Shown here: piece by piece, positions 5,214 through 5,256 of the stretch
Position numbering within the stretch: position 1 is the stretch's first letter
Layout of the letters: each line of letters begins with the position of its first letter
Source of the DNA: Victivallales bacterium
Lineage (GTDB): Bacteria > Verrucomicrobiota > Lentisphaeria > Oligosphaerales > Oligosphaeraceae
Assembly: GCA_017543165.1 (NCBI GenBank)
Contig: JAFYGL010000537.1
Coordinates: 1 to 5,256 of the forward strand
Length of the DNA stretch: 5,256 bases
Direction: 5' to 3'
Made by a program: the position numbers and the translations under genes
The notes under the pieces: model-generated
The model's database searches: none
The model's input: the letters and a program-made list of their open reading frames with translations, nothing else
What the model was told of the DNA's origin: nothing

Positions 5214-5256
5214 ACGCAGAGGCGCAGAGTTTTTAACGCAGAGACGCAGAGACGCA
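5214..5256. repeat. ACGCAGAG octamer repeat array, running off the window
   Basis: Units: ACGCAGAG (5214-5221), GCGCAGAG (5222-5229), a TTTTTA interruption (5230-5235), ACGCAGAG (5236-5243), ACGCAGAG (5244-5251) and ACGCA (5252-5256, cut by the window edge). It begins 16 bp after the ftsI stop. Arrays of this kind of unit occur between genes in various environmental bacteria, including PVC genomes (recalled, not searched). No terminator for ftsI is visible before it, and the next gene lies outside the window. Confidence 0.85.

Overview
The window carries the head of a bacterial division and cell-wall (dcw) cluster, all on the + strand: mraZ, rsmH (mraW), a small ftsL-like gene and ftsI (class B penicillin-binding protein). 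The order is that of the classic cluster, and the genes are intact. No RNA gene, CRISPR array, defence system or complete transposase gene is visible. The organism is a bacterium with a peptidoglycan-based divisome. The dispersed short repeats between the genes (a 9-mer GGGACNAAA array and an ACGCAGAG octamer array), together with divergent but complete Dcw proteins, suggest the PVC group, perhaps Lentisphaerota or Kiritimatiellota. That placement is a low-confidence inference from repeat style, not from a marker gene.

Layout. Positions 1-61 end with the intrinsic terminator of an upstream gene outside the window. Positions 79-282 hold 15 tandem GGGACNAAA units followed, after about 7 bases, by 7 units of the reverse complement and a T7 run. 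Positions 290-452 are an AT-rich promoter region with a TTGACA -35 box and four 10-bp-phased TGAaaatag repeats, the likely MraZ operator. mraZ (453-953) and rsmH (957-1886) are 3 bp apart. An 81-bp gap containing a hairpin leads to ftsL (1968-2381). The next 581 bp (2382-2962) have no gene. They hold two palindrome-bounded, apparently mobile, non-coding elements side by side: one of 312 bp with 23-bp inverted repeats and a symmetric 8-bp direct repeat (GAGGAAAA), and one of 178 bp with perfect 52-bp inverted arms, each arm itself able to fold. ftsI (2963-5197) follows, with a good SD and a possible promoter whose -35 box straddles the end of the second element. The window closes in an ACGCAGAG repeat array.

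How it works together. MraZ probably represses its own promoter through the phased repeats and so sets expression of the cluster. RsmH methylates C1402 of 16S rRNA. FtsL and FtsI belong to the septal peptidoglycan synthase complex (normally FtsQLB-FtsWI) in the inner membrane and periplasm. Most of the unusual content lies between the genes: a mirror-image minisatellite before the operon, and two nested-palindrome elements that separate ftsL from ftsI and may have given ftsI its own promoter. If both elements are removed, the ftsL-ftsI gap shrinks to about 83 bp, almost the same as the 81-bp rsmH-ftsL gap.
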